DNA of 64,000 nt. Source: Spirosoma fluviale (GTDB lineage Bacteria; Bacteroidota; Bacteroidia; Cytophagales; Spirosomataceae). The position numbers and the translations under genes were made by a program. Below the pieces are notes generated by a model that did not search any database, was not told the DNA's origin, and saw only the letters and a list, made by a program, of their open reading frames with translations. Location: assembly GCF_900230225.1 (NCBI RefSeq), contig NZ_OCNH01000004.1:62001-126000 (forward strand). The letters run 5' to 3'. Numbering within the stretch: position 1 is the first letter of the stretch; each line of letters starts with the position of its first letter. Of the stretch, positions 35,785-43,301 are shown one piece after another.

Positions 35785-37317
35785 ATGAAAAAAATACTTT
35801 TATATATACCCCTGGTTGCCCTGCTTTTTTCGACAAGCAGTTGCGACAAAGGGTTCGATGAGCTAAACGTCAACCCAACAGCGGCCACGGCACTCAACCC
35901 GGTATTTACGTTTAACAATGCCATGATTAGCACCTCGTTTCCGGGCAGTATACTGACCTTCGAGGAGCCTATCGTTCAGCAGATGTTCACGCCAAACTCA
36001 GGCATCGTTGCCGGGGGCAATTACAACATCGACAACCGGGGGCCATCGGGTGTCAACGGGGGCATCTGGCGGCAGTATTACCAGAACGTCGTTCGGTATC
36101 TGGTCGACGTGATCAACCAGACCAAAGCCGATCCCAACCGGGCCAACCTATACAACATGGCCCGCATCTGGAAAGCATATACGTTTTCGGTACTGACCGA
36201 TACCTATGGCGACGTGCCGTACAGCCAGGCTGGCATTGGCTACATCTCGAACAATGTAACGCCAAAATACGATACGCAGGAGAGCATTTATAACGACCTT
36301 ATTAAGGAGCTGACCGAAGCAACGGCCGCTCTGGATGCGTCGAAAGCAACGGAGGCCGGTGAAGTTACCTATGGTGGCGATATCACGAAGTGGAAACGAT
36401 TTGGCAATTCGCTCCTGCTTCGGGTAGGCATGCGGTTGTCGAAAGTAAACCCGACACTGGCGCAGTCGACCGTTCAGAAAGCCGTTGCCGGTGGCCTGAT
36501 GCAATCCAACGCCGACAATGCTGTTATTCGCAACAATGCCAACTACACTAACGGCGTGGGCGTCACTGTCAACTCGACCGAAGCGGCCAACTACTACCTG
36601 ACCAAGACGTTTGTGGATTACCTCAAATCAACGTCCGATCCACGTCTGGTATCCATTGCGGTGCGGTATGTAGGTGCCAAAAGTGGACCTGAGCAAACGG
36701 CCGCCAGAGCCAATCGTGAAGTGGCTACCCAAATAGGCATGCCGCTCGGTTTTGATAACGGAACCATTCCGGCGAGAGCAACCGCCGATGGACTAGCCAG
36801 TTTTTACGATTACAGCCAGTTAGACCGGACCCGCATGGGCAGCCAGTTTGCACCCTGCTATCTGGTCACCTACGCACAAACGCAGCTTCTGCTGGCCGAA
36901 GCCGCCCAGCGCACCTGGACAACCGGCAATGCAACCGACTTTTATAACGCCGGGGTTACAGCACACATGAGACAGTTGGGCGATTATGGTGCCACATCGC
37001 TGGTAGCTGATGCCGATATCACCGCCTATCTGGCCAAGAATCCGTACAGTGCGGCAAAGGGTCTGGAGTTGATTAACACTCAATACTGGGTAGCATCTTT
37101 CCTGAACGGCCCCGAGGTGTTCGCCAATTTCCGGCGGAGTGGGTTCCCGACCCTGACGCCTAACCCCTATCCGGGCAAGGAGATCAAAGGCAGCTTCATC
37201 AATCGGTTATCCTACCCTGATTCCGAAATTGCGGTGAATACCGCCAACCGGCAGGAAGCCGTTTCGCGGCAGGGTCCCGATGATCTGGACACCCGCGTTT
37301 GGTGGGATAAAAAGTAA
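35785..37317 (+). CDS. SusD/RagB-family nutrient-binding lipoprotein
   Basis: 510 residues. Lipoprotein signal with the lipobox FSTSSC (Cys about 23). The sequence follows the SusD-like_2 pattern: FDELNVNPTAA, YNMARIWKAYTFSVLTDTYG, ESIYNDLIKELTEATAALD, DITKWKRFGNSLLLRVGMR and YLVTYAQTQLLLAEAAQR. TPR-like helices form the lid that binds the substrate over the SusC barrel at the cell surface. It is co-transcribed with SusC and ended by a hairpin terminator. Confidence 0.93.
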   Translation: MKKILLYIPLVALLFSTSSCDKGFDELNVNPTAATALNPVFTFNNAMISTSFPGSILTFEEPIVQQMFTPNSGIVAGGNYNIDNRGPSGVNGGIWRQYYQNVVRYLVDVINQTKADPNRANLYNMARIWKAYTFSVLTDTYGDVPYSQAGIGYISNNVTPKYDTQESIYNDLIKELTEATAALDASKATEAGEVTYGGDITKWKRFGNSLLLRVGMRLSKVNPTLAQSTVQKAVAGGLMQSNADNAVIRNNANYTNGVGVTVNSTEAANYYLTKTFVDYLKSTSDPRLVSIAVRYVGAKSGPEQTAARANREVATQIGMPLGFDNGTIPARATADGLASFYDYSQLDRTRMGSQFAPCYLVTYAQTQLLLAEAAQRTWTTGNATDFYNAGVTAHMRQLGDYGATSLVADADITAYLAKNPYSAAKGLELINTQYWVASFLNGPEVFANFRRSGFPTLTPNPYPGKEIKGSFINRLSYPDSEIAVNTANRQEAVSRQGPDDLDTRVWWDKK

Positions 37318-37343
37318 GCTATTGACCAATCTAATCTAATGAA

Positions 37344-37371
37344 AAGGCCCGGCTACACGTAGTCGGGCCTT
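37344..37371 (+). terminator. Intrinsic terminator after SusC/SusD
   Basis: A 12-base stem (AAGGCCCGGCTA with its partner, one mismatch) and a 4-base loop, followed by CCTTTTG. It lies 27 bases after the SusD stop. Confidence 0.8.
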
Positions 37372-37399
37372 CCTTTTGTCGTACCGAGCATCGGCCCGG

Positions 37400-37660
37400 C
37401 TACACTAACTCCGCCAAAAACCGCGTAAGTACATCCTCCGGCACATCCACCTCAATACGCTTGTGTGGGTTAGTGAACCCGGCTACAATGGTCACACCCG
37501 ATTTAGGGATACCCAGTTGCTTCGCCAGGAACTCGATCAGGTAGGCGTTGGCTTTCCCATCCTGTGCCGGTGCCCTGATCTTGGCATTGAGCTGCCCGGC
37601 GGCATCGTAGAACAGTTGGTCAACCTTACTGCCGGGCTTTGCTTTTAAATGGAGTATCAC
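37400..37660 (-). CDS. DUF167 (YggU-like) family protein
   Basis: 86 residues from the GTG at 37660, which starts the typical family opening VILHLKAKPGSKVD; another GTG at 37705 would overlap the upstream gene by 41 bases. The family pattern continues with LNAKIRAPAQDGKANAYLIE and SGVTIVAGFTNPHKRIEV. The fold is known from structures, the role is not. It starts four bases after the cupin gene stop and is likely co-transcribed. Confidence 0.82.
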   Translation of the reverse strand: MILHLKAKPGSKVDQLFYDAAGQLNAKIRAPAQDGKANAYLIEFLAKQLGIPKSGVTIVAGFTNPHKRIEVDVPEDVLTRFLAELV

Positions 37661-37664
37661 GGGA

Positions 37665-38186
37665 CTAAAGTGTATAGGGGATCGCGGGACTATCGGCGGG
37701 TACACGCCAATGGTCCGGATCGTCGTATTGATACGCTTTGTCGACCATATTAAGCATAAGGGCAGCGCTGGCAGTTATGTTTTTGACACCATGCCAAACT
37801 TGTGGAGGGACCGATATCAGCTGTGGGCGTAAATCACTGACGAGAAACTCGTTTATCTGCCCGAAGGTGGGTGAATCCTGGCGAGAGTCGTACAAAACGA
37901 TTTTCATAGTACCTAACGTAACGAATAGTCGATCCGTTGTCGATTCATGAGCATGCCACGCGGAGACTCCGCCCGGCTGCATCATGATCTGAAACACCTG
38001 GTCGACCGTCGAATCGTCCAATTGCCAGTCTTTTCGGTATATCTCGGTTAAATAGCCGTTGCTTTTGATGACATTCTTCACCTCACGTACCTCAACACCC
38101 GCAATCAGCGACTGACGGTGCATCATCCAGTCGGCCGTTATACTCTGTTTATCTTTCTGTAAACCGTCAATGTACCAATCATTCAT
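37665..38186 (-). CDS. RmlC-like cupin (dTDP-sugar epimerase family)
   Basis: 173 residues with a cupin fold: IMMQPGGVSAWHAHES, TDRLFVTLGTMKIVLYDSR and LISVPPQVWHGVKNI carry the sequence pattern of dTDP-4-dehydrorhamnose 3,5-epimerase-like enzymes and related sugar isomerases. The His in AWHAH would be the base. It lies between a glycosyltransferase (four-base ATGA overlap) and a DUF167 gene, and near an RmlD-like reductase, so it may modify a nucleotide sugar for surface glycans. Confidence 0.8.
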   Translation of the reverse strand: MNDWYIDGLQKDKQSITADWMMHRQSLIAGVEVREVKNVIKSNGYLTEIYRKDWQLDDSTVDQVFQIMMQPGGVSAWHAHESTTDRLFVTLGTMKIVLYDSRQDSPTFGQINEFLVSDLRPQLISVPPQVWHGVKNITASAALMLNMVDKAYQYDDPDHWRVPADSPAIPYTL

Positions 38187-39115
38187 TTTTGATTAAGTTT
38201 AGGAAGTCCGCGCATACTGCGCAAATAATTGAGCCCCTCTCCTTTTCGGCGGTATTGCCACATCAACCGCAACTCAAGGGGTAAAAATCCAGCGGCAATT
38301 ACCTGTTTCTTGACGATATTTTTCAGCCCCTGCCAAATCATTCCAACTCCCTCGAAGCGGTTCTCTTTCTCCAAGAATGCCACGGCTACCCGAGCCAATA
38401 GGCTTTCTTTAAAAGCAGGATTGGTACACAGTTCATTGAAATAGTAGTCATGCTCCCGCGACTGTCGTTCGCGATATGAATTTTTACGGGCTCCTGAGGG
38501 AATGGCCAGCCACGTCAATTGCCGAATTATTGAAATCGTTTTCCCTTTTCGATCCACCCGACGAAGCCAGTCATGCGATGGTACTAACCATAACTTTTTA
38601 TAGGAATACCATTCGCCCACCGCATCCACAACCGAACGATGAAAAACCCAGCTGGATGCCGGCACAAAGTAAACAGGCTTGTATCGATTGTCGGGCAGAA
38701 TACCCACCAGGGCAATTTCTTCCTCCGGCATGATAACAGCTCCCATAGCAAATACAAGATCCGCCTGTTGGGTACGAAGAGTGGTGAGACACACCGCAAG
38801 GTGGTCCGGAAACCACATATCATCATGATTCAGGAAGGCGATGTACTCTCCTCTGGCTTGCCGCAAACCCACATTATTAGGCCCGGATTGTTCACCTACG
38901 TTGGTTTCCAGATTAATGAACCGAATGCGTGGATCAGTGAATGAAGCCATCACGGCCTCCGTGTCATCCGTGCAGTGATCGCCAATAACCAGTAACTCCC
39001 AGTTGGTTTCCGTTTGCCGCAGGACACTTTGAACCGCGTAGTGCAGTATATTGCTTCGGTTGTAAGTCGCCATAATGACGGTTACAACCGGCTTGAGGGT
39101 CGAATTTTCCAACAT
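38183..39115 (-). CDS. Family 2 glycosyltransferase
   Basis: 310 residues with a GT-A fold: VTVIMATYNRSNILHYAVQS at the N-terminus, LVIGDHCTDDT, and the DxD-like FLNHDDMWFPDHL for metal and nucleotide sugar binding. It likely adds sugars to surface polysaccharide or glycolipid on the cytoplasmic side. The start overlaps nothing upstream; its stop overlaps the cupin start (ATGA), so both belong to one transcript with the RmlD-like gene 22 bases upstream. Confidence 0.88.
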   Translation of the reverse strand: MLENSTLKPVVTVIMATYNRSNILHYAVQSVLRQTETNWELLVIGDHCTDDTEAVMASFTDPRIRFINLETNVGEQSGPNNVGLRQARGEYIAFLNHDDMWFPDHLAVCLTTLRTQQADLVFAMGAVIMPEEEIALVGILPDNRYKPVYFVPASSWVFHRSVVDAVGEWYSYKKLWLVPSHDWLRRVDRKGKTISIIRQLTWLAIPSGARKNSYRERQSREHDYYFNELCTNPAFKESLLARVAVAFLEKENRFEGVGMIWQGLKNIVKKQVIAAGFLPLELRLMWQYRRKGEGLNYLRSMRGLPKLNQK

Positions 39116-39137
39116 GGTTTGCCTACTTGACTGAGCC

Positions 39138-40037
39138 TTATTTCAGTTGCCCGGCCAAAACGGCAATACCTTCGGAAAAGCTGTGCGGTTTGTACCCCAG
39201 TACCGTCTGCGCTTTGTCGAGAATGAAGCCGGTACGGGGCGGACGACGAGCCACCTGCGTAAACGTCGACGCATCGGCCTGGGTAATCAGTGATTTGTCG
39301 AGGTTGAAATAATCGGCGGTCTGAATGGCCATTTCGTAAGGCGTCAGTACTTCTTTGCCCGAAATATTGAAAATACCTTCCGCTTCCTGATCGGCAATGA
39401 GGAAACATCCCATTGCGAGGTCTTCGGCCAGGGTTGGGCTACGCCATTGATCGGTTACTACTTTGATATTCTTCCCGTCTTCCAGCGACTTTTTAACCCA
39501 CAGGATGATGTTGCTACGGCTCATGTCGTGGGCAATACCGTACACGAGCACTGTCCGGGCAATGGCCCATCGGATGTCCGAATGCCGCACGGCCGACTCA
39601 CCCGCCTGCTTGCTCCATCCGTAGAAACTAATGGGGTTTGCCTCAGCCGTTTCGTCGTAGGGACCAGCGGCACCATCGAAAATAAAATCAGTCGACACAT
39701 GAACCAGAAAGGCGTTGGCGGCTTTGCAGGCTTCAATGATGTATTCGACAGCGTGCACGTTCTGCGCCCAGCAGGCGTCTTTCTGAACTTCGCACTTATC
39801 CACATCGGTCATGGCAGCACCGTGGATAACTACGTCCGGCCGCACATCACCAATTACATCCAGCACCTGTTGCCGGTCGGTAATGTCCATGGCCCGATAC
39901 GTGTACCCATCCGAAAACGGGAGTCTATTCTCGCCCCGTGCGGTGGCGATCAGTTCAACATTAGGTTGCTTTGTAAGCAGGTCGACCAACTTTTGGCCCA
40001 GTAGCCCATTGGCACCGGTGAGGAGGATTTTTTTCAT
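39138..40037 (-). CDS. RmlD-like dTDP-4-dehydrorhamnose reductase family protein
   Basis: 299 residues, extended SDR. The nucleotide motif is ILLTGANGLLGQKLVDLL, with VIHGAAMTDVDKCE, STDFIFDGAAGPYDE and the catalytic YxxxK in FYGWSKQAGE. This matches the RmlD/RfbD family that makes dTDP-L-rhamnose. Neighbours (GT2, RmlC-like cupin) agree with surface sugar synthesis. RmlA and RmlB are not in the window, so another sugar reductase is possible. Confidence 0.8.
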   Translation of the reverse strand: MKKILLTGANGLLGQKLVDLLTKQPNVELIATARGENRLPFSDGYTYRAMDITDRQQVLDVIGDVRPDVVIHGAAMTDVDKCEVQKDACWAQNVHAVEYIIEACKAANAFLVHVSTDFIFDGAAGPYDETAEANPISFYGWSKQAGESAVRHSDIRWAIARTVLVYGIAHDMSRSNIILWVKKSLEDGKNIKVVTDQWRSPTLAEDLAMGCFLIADQEAEGIFNISGKEVLTPYEMAIQTADYFNLDKSLITQADASTFTQVARRPPRTGFILDKAQTVLGYKPHSFSEGIAVLAGQLK

Positions 40038-40048
40038 AATTGTCTATG

Positions 40049-40130
40049 TGTAGAGACGCAATACCTTGCGTCTCAGCAGCCGGATGATTTTAGCTGACGC
40101 GACTGAGACGCAAGGTATTGCGTCTCTACA
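40049..40130. repeat. REPIN-like element supplying a stop codon
   Basis: Arms 40049-40076 and 40103-40130 (28 bases) pair perfectly. Each arm is a sub-palindrome, AGACGCA-ATACC-TTGCGTCT. The right arm ends in TCTCTACA, read leftward as TAG, the stop of the cyclophilin gene. A half copy of the motif (TTGCGTCTCTAC) ends the M28 peptidase gene at 43302. Confidence 0.88.
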
Positions 40131-40830
40131 TGTATTTATATCCGTACTGCTTCGTAATTTTCTTTTTCTTCACCCACTCTCCGGTCATGTTCATGCGAAC
40201 GTCTTTTTCGGGGCGATCCATTTCGTTGCGGGGTTGTTTGGCTATGCTGTCGACGATCGCCAACCCGTCGATAACCTCCCCGAAAACGGTGTAATTGCCA
40301 TCCAGATGGGGTGATCCTCCCAGCGTTTTATAGACTTGCGTCTGCTCCTCTGTAGGCATATGCCCCTTCATGGTTTCGATGCGACTTACCTGGGTCTGCA
40401 ACCCGGCATCGTCCCAAACGCGGCCTTGTACAACATAAAACTGGCAACCGCTCGATGCTTTTTCGGGATTACCGTCGCGGGCAGCGGCCAGGGCTCCTTT
40501 TTTATGAAATAGCGCCGGAACAAATTCGGCCGGGACTTTATAGCCAATGTCGCCATTACCGAGAGGCTGGTCGGCCTCTGCCCTGCGTGATTTGGGGTCA
40601 CCCCCCTGAATCATGAACATTGGAATAACCCGGTGAAACAACAGACTGTCGTAGAATTTCTGATTGACGAGCTTGATGAAGTTTTCCTTATGCTTCGGCG
40701 TTTGGTCGTAGAGCACCAGCCGCATGGTTCCGTATGGGGTAGTGAGCGAAACGAGGTAATCCTTCTTCTTCCGATTTTGCCCAATGGCAAGCGCCGGAAT
40801 CAATAAAAACAACAGGAGAAATTTATGCAT
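40126..40830 (-). CDS. Exported cyclophilin-type peptidyl-prolyl isomerase
   Basis: 234 residues with a signal peptide (LLLFLLIPALAIGQ). Cyclophilin motifs follow: FYDSLLFHRVIPMFMIQGGD (catalytic Arg), SSGCQFYVVQGR, and DGNYTVFGEVIDGLAIVD near the C-terminus. It catalyses cis-trans prolyl isomerisation in the periplasm. The last residues (YGYKYM) and the TAG stop lie at and within the arm of the element at 40049-40130. Confidence 0.9.
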   Translation of the reverse strand: MHKFLLLFLLIPALAIGQNRKKKDYLVSLTTPYGTMRLVLYDQTPKHKENFIKLVNQKFYDSLLFHRVIPMFMIQGGDPKSRRAEADQPLGNGDIGYKVPAEFVPALFHKKGALAAARDGNPEKASSGCQFYVVQGRVWDDAGLQTQVSRIETMKGHMPTEEQTQVYKTLGGSPHLDGNYTVFGEVIDGLAIVDSIAKQPRNEMDRPEKDVRMNMTGEWVKKKKITKQYGYKYM

Positions 40831-40865
40831 ATAGTTTTTGTCGTACCGACGATGCCGGATGAATA

Positions 40866-41492
40866 TTACAGATTTACCCGATTTTCGAAGGCATCTTTTA
40901 ACCGCTGGTCGTGCGTTACCACCAGCAAACTGGCCCCGATCTGTTCCGATTGCTGCCGCAGCAGCGAAACCACGCGACTTGTGTTTTCGTCGTCGAGGCT
41001 GGAGGTTGGTTCATCGGCCAGAATGACATTGGGCTGATTCATCACGGCGCGGGCAATGCTCACCCGCTGCTGTTCTCCCTGACTAAGCTGATTTGTTTTT
41101 TTCGACAGATGATCGCCAAACCCCAACTGAGCGGCCAGCTCCCGGGCGCGGGCTTTGTCCTGTGGTTTGTTCGCGAGGTAATTCGCCATCAGCAAATTGT
41201 CCATTACCGAGAGGGAACTGACAAAATGAGGCTTTTGGTAAACGATGCCCAGATTCTTGGCCCGGAAGGCTGCGGTTTCGGCCGCGCTCAGCTTCGTCAA
41301 ATCCGTCTGGTTGATCAGTACAGACCCACTTTTAGGCGTCAGCAGGAGGGCCAGTAAATGTAGAAACGTCGTTTTTCCCGTACCCGACTGCCCTAAAACC
41401 AGCAGAGCTTCGCGGTCAGCGCAGTGAACATCGGGAAATGTGAACTGTTTGGTAGAGCCGTAGTCAAACCTAAGTTGATGAGTTGCCAGCAT
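40866..41492 (-). CDS. LolD-like ABC transporter ATPase
   Basis: 208 residues from the ATG at 41492; a GTG at 41513 is an alternative. It has Walker A (GQSGTGKTTFL), Q-loop (GIVYQKPHFV), signature LSQGEQQRVSIARA and Walker B VILADEPTSSLDDE, then the switch His in VVTHDQRL. Short single-domain ATPases like this drive LolCDE/MacB-type lipoprotein or peptide export. No permease lies beside it, so its partner must be elsewhere. Confidence 0.88.
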   Translation of the reverse strand: MLATHQLRFDYGSTKQFTFPDVHCADREALLVLGQSGTGKTTFLHLLALLLTPKSGSVLINQTDLTKLSAAETAAFRAKNLGIVYQKPHFVSSLSVMDNLLMANYLANKPQDKARARELAAQLGFGDHLSKKTNQLSQGEQQRVSIARAVMNQPNVILADEPTSSLDDENTSRVVSLLRQQSEQIGASLLVVTHDQRLKDAFENRVNL

Positions 41493-41531
41493 TGGAGTAG
41501 AGCGAGTACCCACAAAAATAGGTAAAAGTTG

Positions 41532-41539
41532 TAATTTTG
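41532..41539 (+). promoter_or_regulatory. Possible -7 box for purN
   Basis: TAATTTTG matches TAnnTTTG. It lies 109 bases before the purN TTG, with a REPIN-like element (41546-41619) in between, which would then be in the leader. No good -33 box was seen. Confidence 0.35.
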
Positions 41540-41545
41540 ACGGTG

Positions 41546-41619
41546 CCTGTGGTGTCGGGTTCGTAAACCCGGCACAATTATGCGGCAGGAGGTCGGGTTT
41601 TAGAACCCGACACTACAGG
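41546..41619. repeat. REPIN-like element in the purN leader
   Basis: Arms 41546-41573 and 41592-41619 (28 bases) pair with about three mismatches; both carry GTCGGGTT...AACCCG sub-palindromes, the same core as the hairpin at 43233. It lies between divergent genes. Confidence 0.8.
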
Positions 41620-41647
41620 AACTTACCCACTCGAATACTTTACCACC

Positions 41648-42229
41648 TTGAAACGCATCGCCCTGTTTGCTTCCGGTTCCGGCTCCAATGCCGAAAAAAT
41701 AGCTGAGTATTTTGCCGATAACGCCGGGGTGGACGTCTCGCTGGTTGTCTCGAACAACGCCAAAGCGGGCGTTATCGAACGCAGTCGGCGTCTGCACATT
41801 CCGGTAGTCCTTTTCGACCGGACGACGTTTTACGATACCGACAGAATTACCCAGTTGCTTCTTAATCAGAAGATTGACCTGATCGTACTGGCCGGTTTTA
41901 TGTGGCTGATGCCCGCCGATCTGGTACGGGCTTTTCCGAATAAAATAGTTAACATTCATCCGGCGTTATTGCCTAAATTTGGTGGTAAGGGTATGTACGG
42001 CCACTTTGTACACGAGGCCGTTGCAGCCGCCGGAGAAACCGAGTCGGGCATTACGATTCACTACGTGAACGAACGATACGACGAAGGACAAATTATTTTT
42101 CAGGCGAGTTGCCCGGTATCGCCAACCGATACGCCGGACGACATTGCCCGGAAGGTACAGGCGCTGGAACACACCCACTACCCATCAGTCGTTGCCGACG
42201 TTTTGACATCAATGACCACCCAACCATGA
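41648..42229 (+). CDS. purN: Phosphoribosylglycinamide formyltransferase
   Basis: 193 residues. It transfers a formyl group from 10-formyl-tetrahydrofolate to GAR, the third step of purine synthesis. Motifs are FASGSGSNAEKI, LAGFMWLMP, NIHPALLPKFGGKGMYG (Asn and catalytic His) and SGITIHYVNERYDEGQII (Asp). The start is TTG at 41648: no ATG exists upstream in frame and the family begins with KRIALFASGSGSN. Its stop overlaps the next start (ATGA). Confidence 0.92.
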   Translation: MKRIALFASGSGSNAEKIAEYFADNAGVDVSLVVSNNAKAGVIERSRRLHIPVVLFDRTTFYDTDRITQLLLNQKIDLIVLAGFMWLMPADLVRAFPNKIVNIHPALLPKFGGKGMYGHFVHEAVAAAGETESGITIHYVNERYDEGQIIFQASCPVSPTDTPDDIARKVQALEHTHYPSVVADVLTSMTTQP

Positions 42230-42612
42230 AGAAGCTGGCTTTTGTACTGTGTTTACTTAGTTTGACCGGCTGTTTCACGCCCGCCGTTTACCTGCAAAAC
42301 AAGCCCAACTACCCGGTCGATGTGTTTTATGATACACAACGACCCGAACGACCTTTTGCTCCATTGCAGGATCTGGAAATAAAAGGCGAGGTACCTCTGG
42401 AAGCCCGGCAATCGGGAAACAGGCGGATGCTCAGCCGGGGCAACGACATGCAGCAGAAAGAACTGATGCTGGCCCGCCTGACGCTACAGGCCAAAAAACT
42501 CGGTGCCGATGCCCTGGTTTCTGTTCGCTATACCTACTACACCTCCATGACCGATAACGGATACCTGATGACGGGGCTGGCGGTCAAATACAAAAAGGAA
42601 GAAGAACAGTAA
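42226..42612 (+). CDS. Small lipoprotein of unknown function
   Basis: 128 residues from the ATG that overlaps the purN stop. Signal peptide with the lipobox LSLTGC (Cys about 16). The rest contains VYLQNKPNYPVDVFYD near the start and LTLQAKKLGADALVSVRY near the end, which resembles small YbjQ/heavy-metal-binding-like lipoproteins that contain an AxxLGADA core, but the match is weak. It is translationally coupled with purN; a hairpin terminator follows. Confidence 0.72.
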   Translation: MKKLAFVLCLLSLTGCFTPAVYLQNKPNYPVDVFYDTQRPERPFAPLQDLEIKGEVPLEARQSGNRRMLSRGNDMQQKELMLARLTLQAKKLGADALVSVRYTYYTSMTDNGYLMTGLAVKYKKEEEQ

Positions 42613-42615
42613 TCC

Positions 42616-42673
42616 GACAAAACAGAGAAGCCCGGCAACGTAATGGACGTGTGCCGGGCTTCTCTGTTTTGTC
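42616..42673 (+). terminator. Intrinsic terminator
   Basis: Perfect 22-base arms (42616-42637, 42652-42673) around a 14-base loop, with TTTT at the outer side of the right arm. It lies three bases after the lipoprotein stop and merges into the next repeat. Confidence 0.82.
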
Positions 42674-42749
42674 ATGCTGACGAAGGAAGCATCTTCGGTA
42701 ACCTAACTAAATGGTTTCGCTCGAAGATGCTTCCTTCGTCAGCGTGACA
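42670..42749. repeat. Hairpin of the TGTCAT...GACGAAGGA family, copy 1
   Basis: Arms 42670-42697 and 42722-42749 (28 bases) pair with one mismatch. The arm sequence is related to the hairpin at 63875-63951 (shared GACGAAGGA and ATCTT), showing that it is a dispersed family. It ends five bases before the DUF4834 stop. Confidence 0.82.
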
Positions 42750-42754
42750 AACTA

Positions 42755-42985
42755 TTACTTCACTTCTTCATAATCGACGTACTCTCCACCCGTAAAAGAC
42801 GAATCGCCTTTTTTGGGCGCTGTGTTTACCCGTACTTCACCTTCCCGGGTTCTGCCCGACGTTGATGCCTGTTGCTTTTGTTGCTTAACCAACTGTCGGC
42901 CAACGAGCAGGTAAAATACAAACCGGCGTACCGGCGGCACAAACAGAATGACGAGGGTGATGATGAACAGATATTTGAATAACAT
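42755..42985 (-). CDS. DUF4834-family small membrane protein
   Basis: 76 residues. A membrane helix at about 3-28 (YLFIITLVILFVPPVRRFVF) is followed by a polar tail ending GGEYVDYEEVK. This matches DUF4834, a family of short proteins seen in Bacteroidota and without known function. It stands alone. Confidence 0.78.
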   Translation of the reverse strand: MLFKYLFIITLVILFVPPVRRFVFYLLVGRQLVKQQKQQASTSGRTREGEVRVNTAPKKGDSSFTGGEYVDYEEVK

Positions 42986-43301
42986 GTCTGGTTGTCTTTA
43001 TCGGTAAATAAACGTTGCGACAGCTCGTTTAGTTTTCCGGTGTGATAGTCGGCTTATATGGTGGATGAACTGTCCATGACCAATCACAGTAAAAAGCCGA
43101 TTTTTACGAACTCTACTAATTCCTGTAGCGCCGATCGTGATTGGCAGTGGGGGCAGGTTCTAAAACCTGCCCGGTTAGGTTTCTCAAAACCTATAGGTTT
43201 TGAGAAACCTATAGGTTTTGAGAAACCTCGCAATGTCGGGTCTGAGGACCCGACATCACACTAAAACATCATCGCAACCAACGACGCGAAGAGTTGCGTC
43301 T
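42986..43301. other. Intergenic region filled with palindromes
   Basis: A 316-base gap with no convincing gene. Reading frames here consist of repeat sequence. It holds the composite palindrome cluster 43151-43256 and a half copy of the GTAGAGACGC motif at about 43293-43305. Confidence 0.7.
43151..43256. repeat. Cluster of palindromes with an 18-base direct repeat
   Basis: Three units: a 22-base hairpin (43151-43172, GGGCAGGTT core), a 34-base perfect palindrome (43177-43210, AGGTTTCTCAAAACCTA half) with an extra copy of its right half at 43211-43228, and a 24-base hairpin (43233-43256, ATGTCGGGT core). The duplication gives two direct copies of ATAGGTTTTGAGAAACCT. Confidence 0.85.

Noticed and set aside
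32558..37317. Complete polysaccharide utilisation locus
   Set aside because: SusC and SusD are present but no glycoside hydrolase, lyase, sulfatase or dedicated regulator is adjacent.
43177..43228. Possible CRISPR-like repeat
   Set aside because: Only two adjacent copies of an 18-base unit without spacers, explained by a palindrome with a duplicated half; no cas genes nearby.
43058..43264. Possible small gene in the palindrome-rich gap
   Set aside because: Its translation is made of repeat sequence (repeated GFEKPIGFEKP), so it reflects the palindromes rather than a gene.
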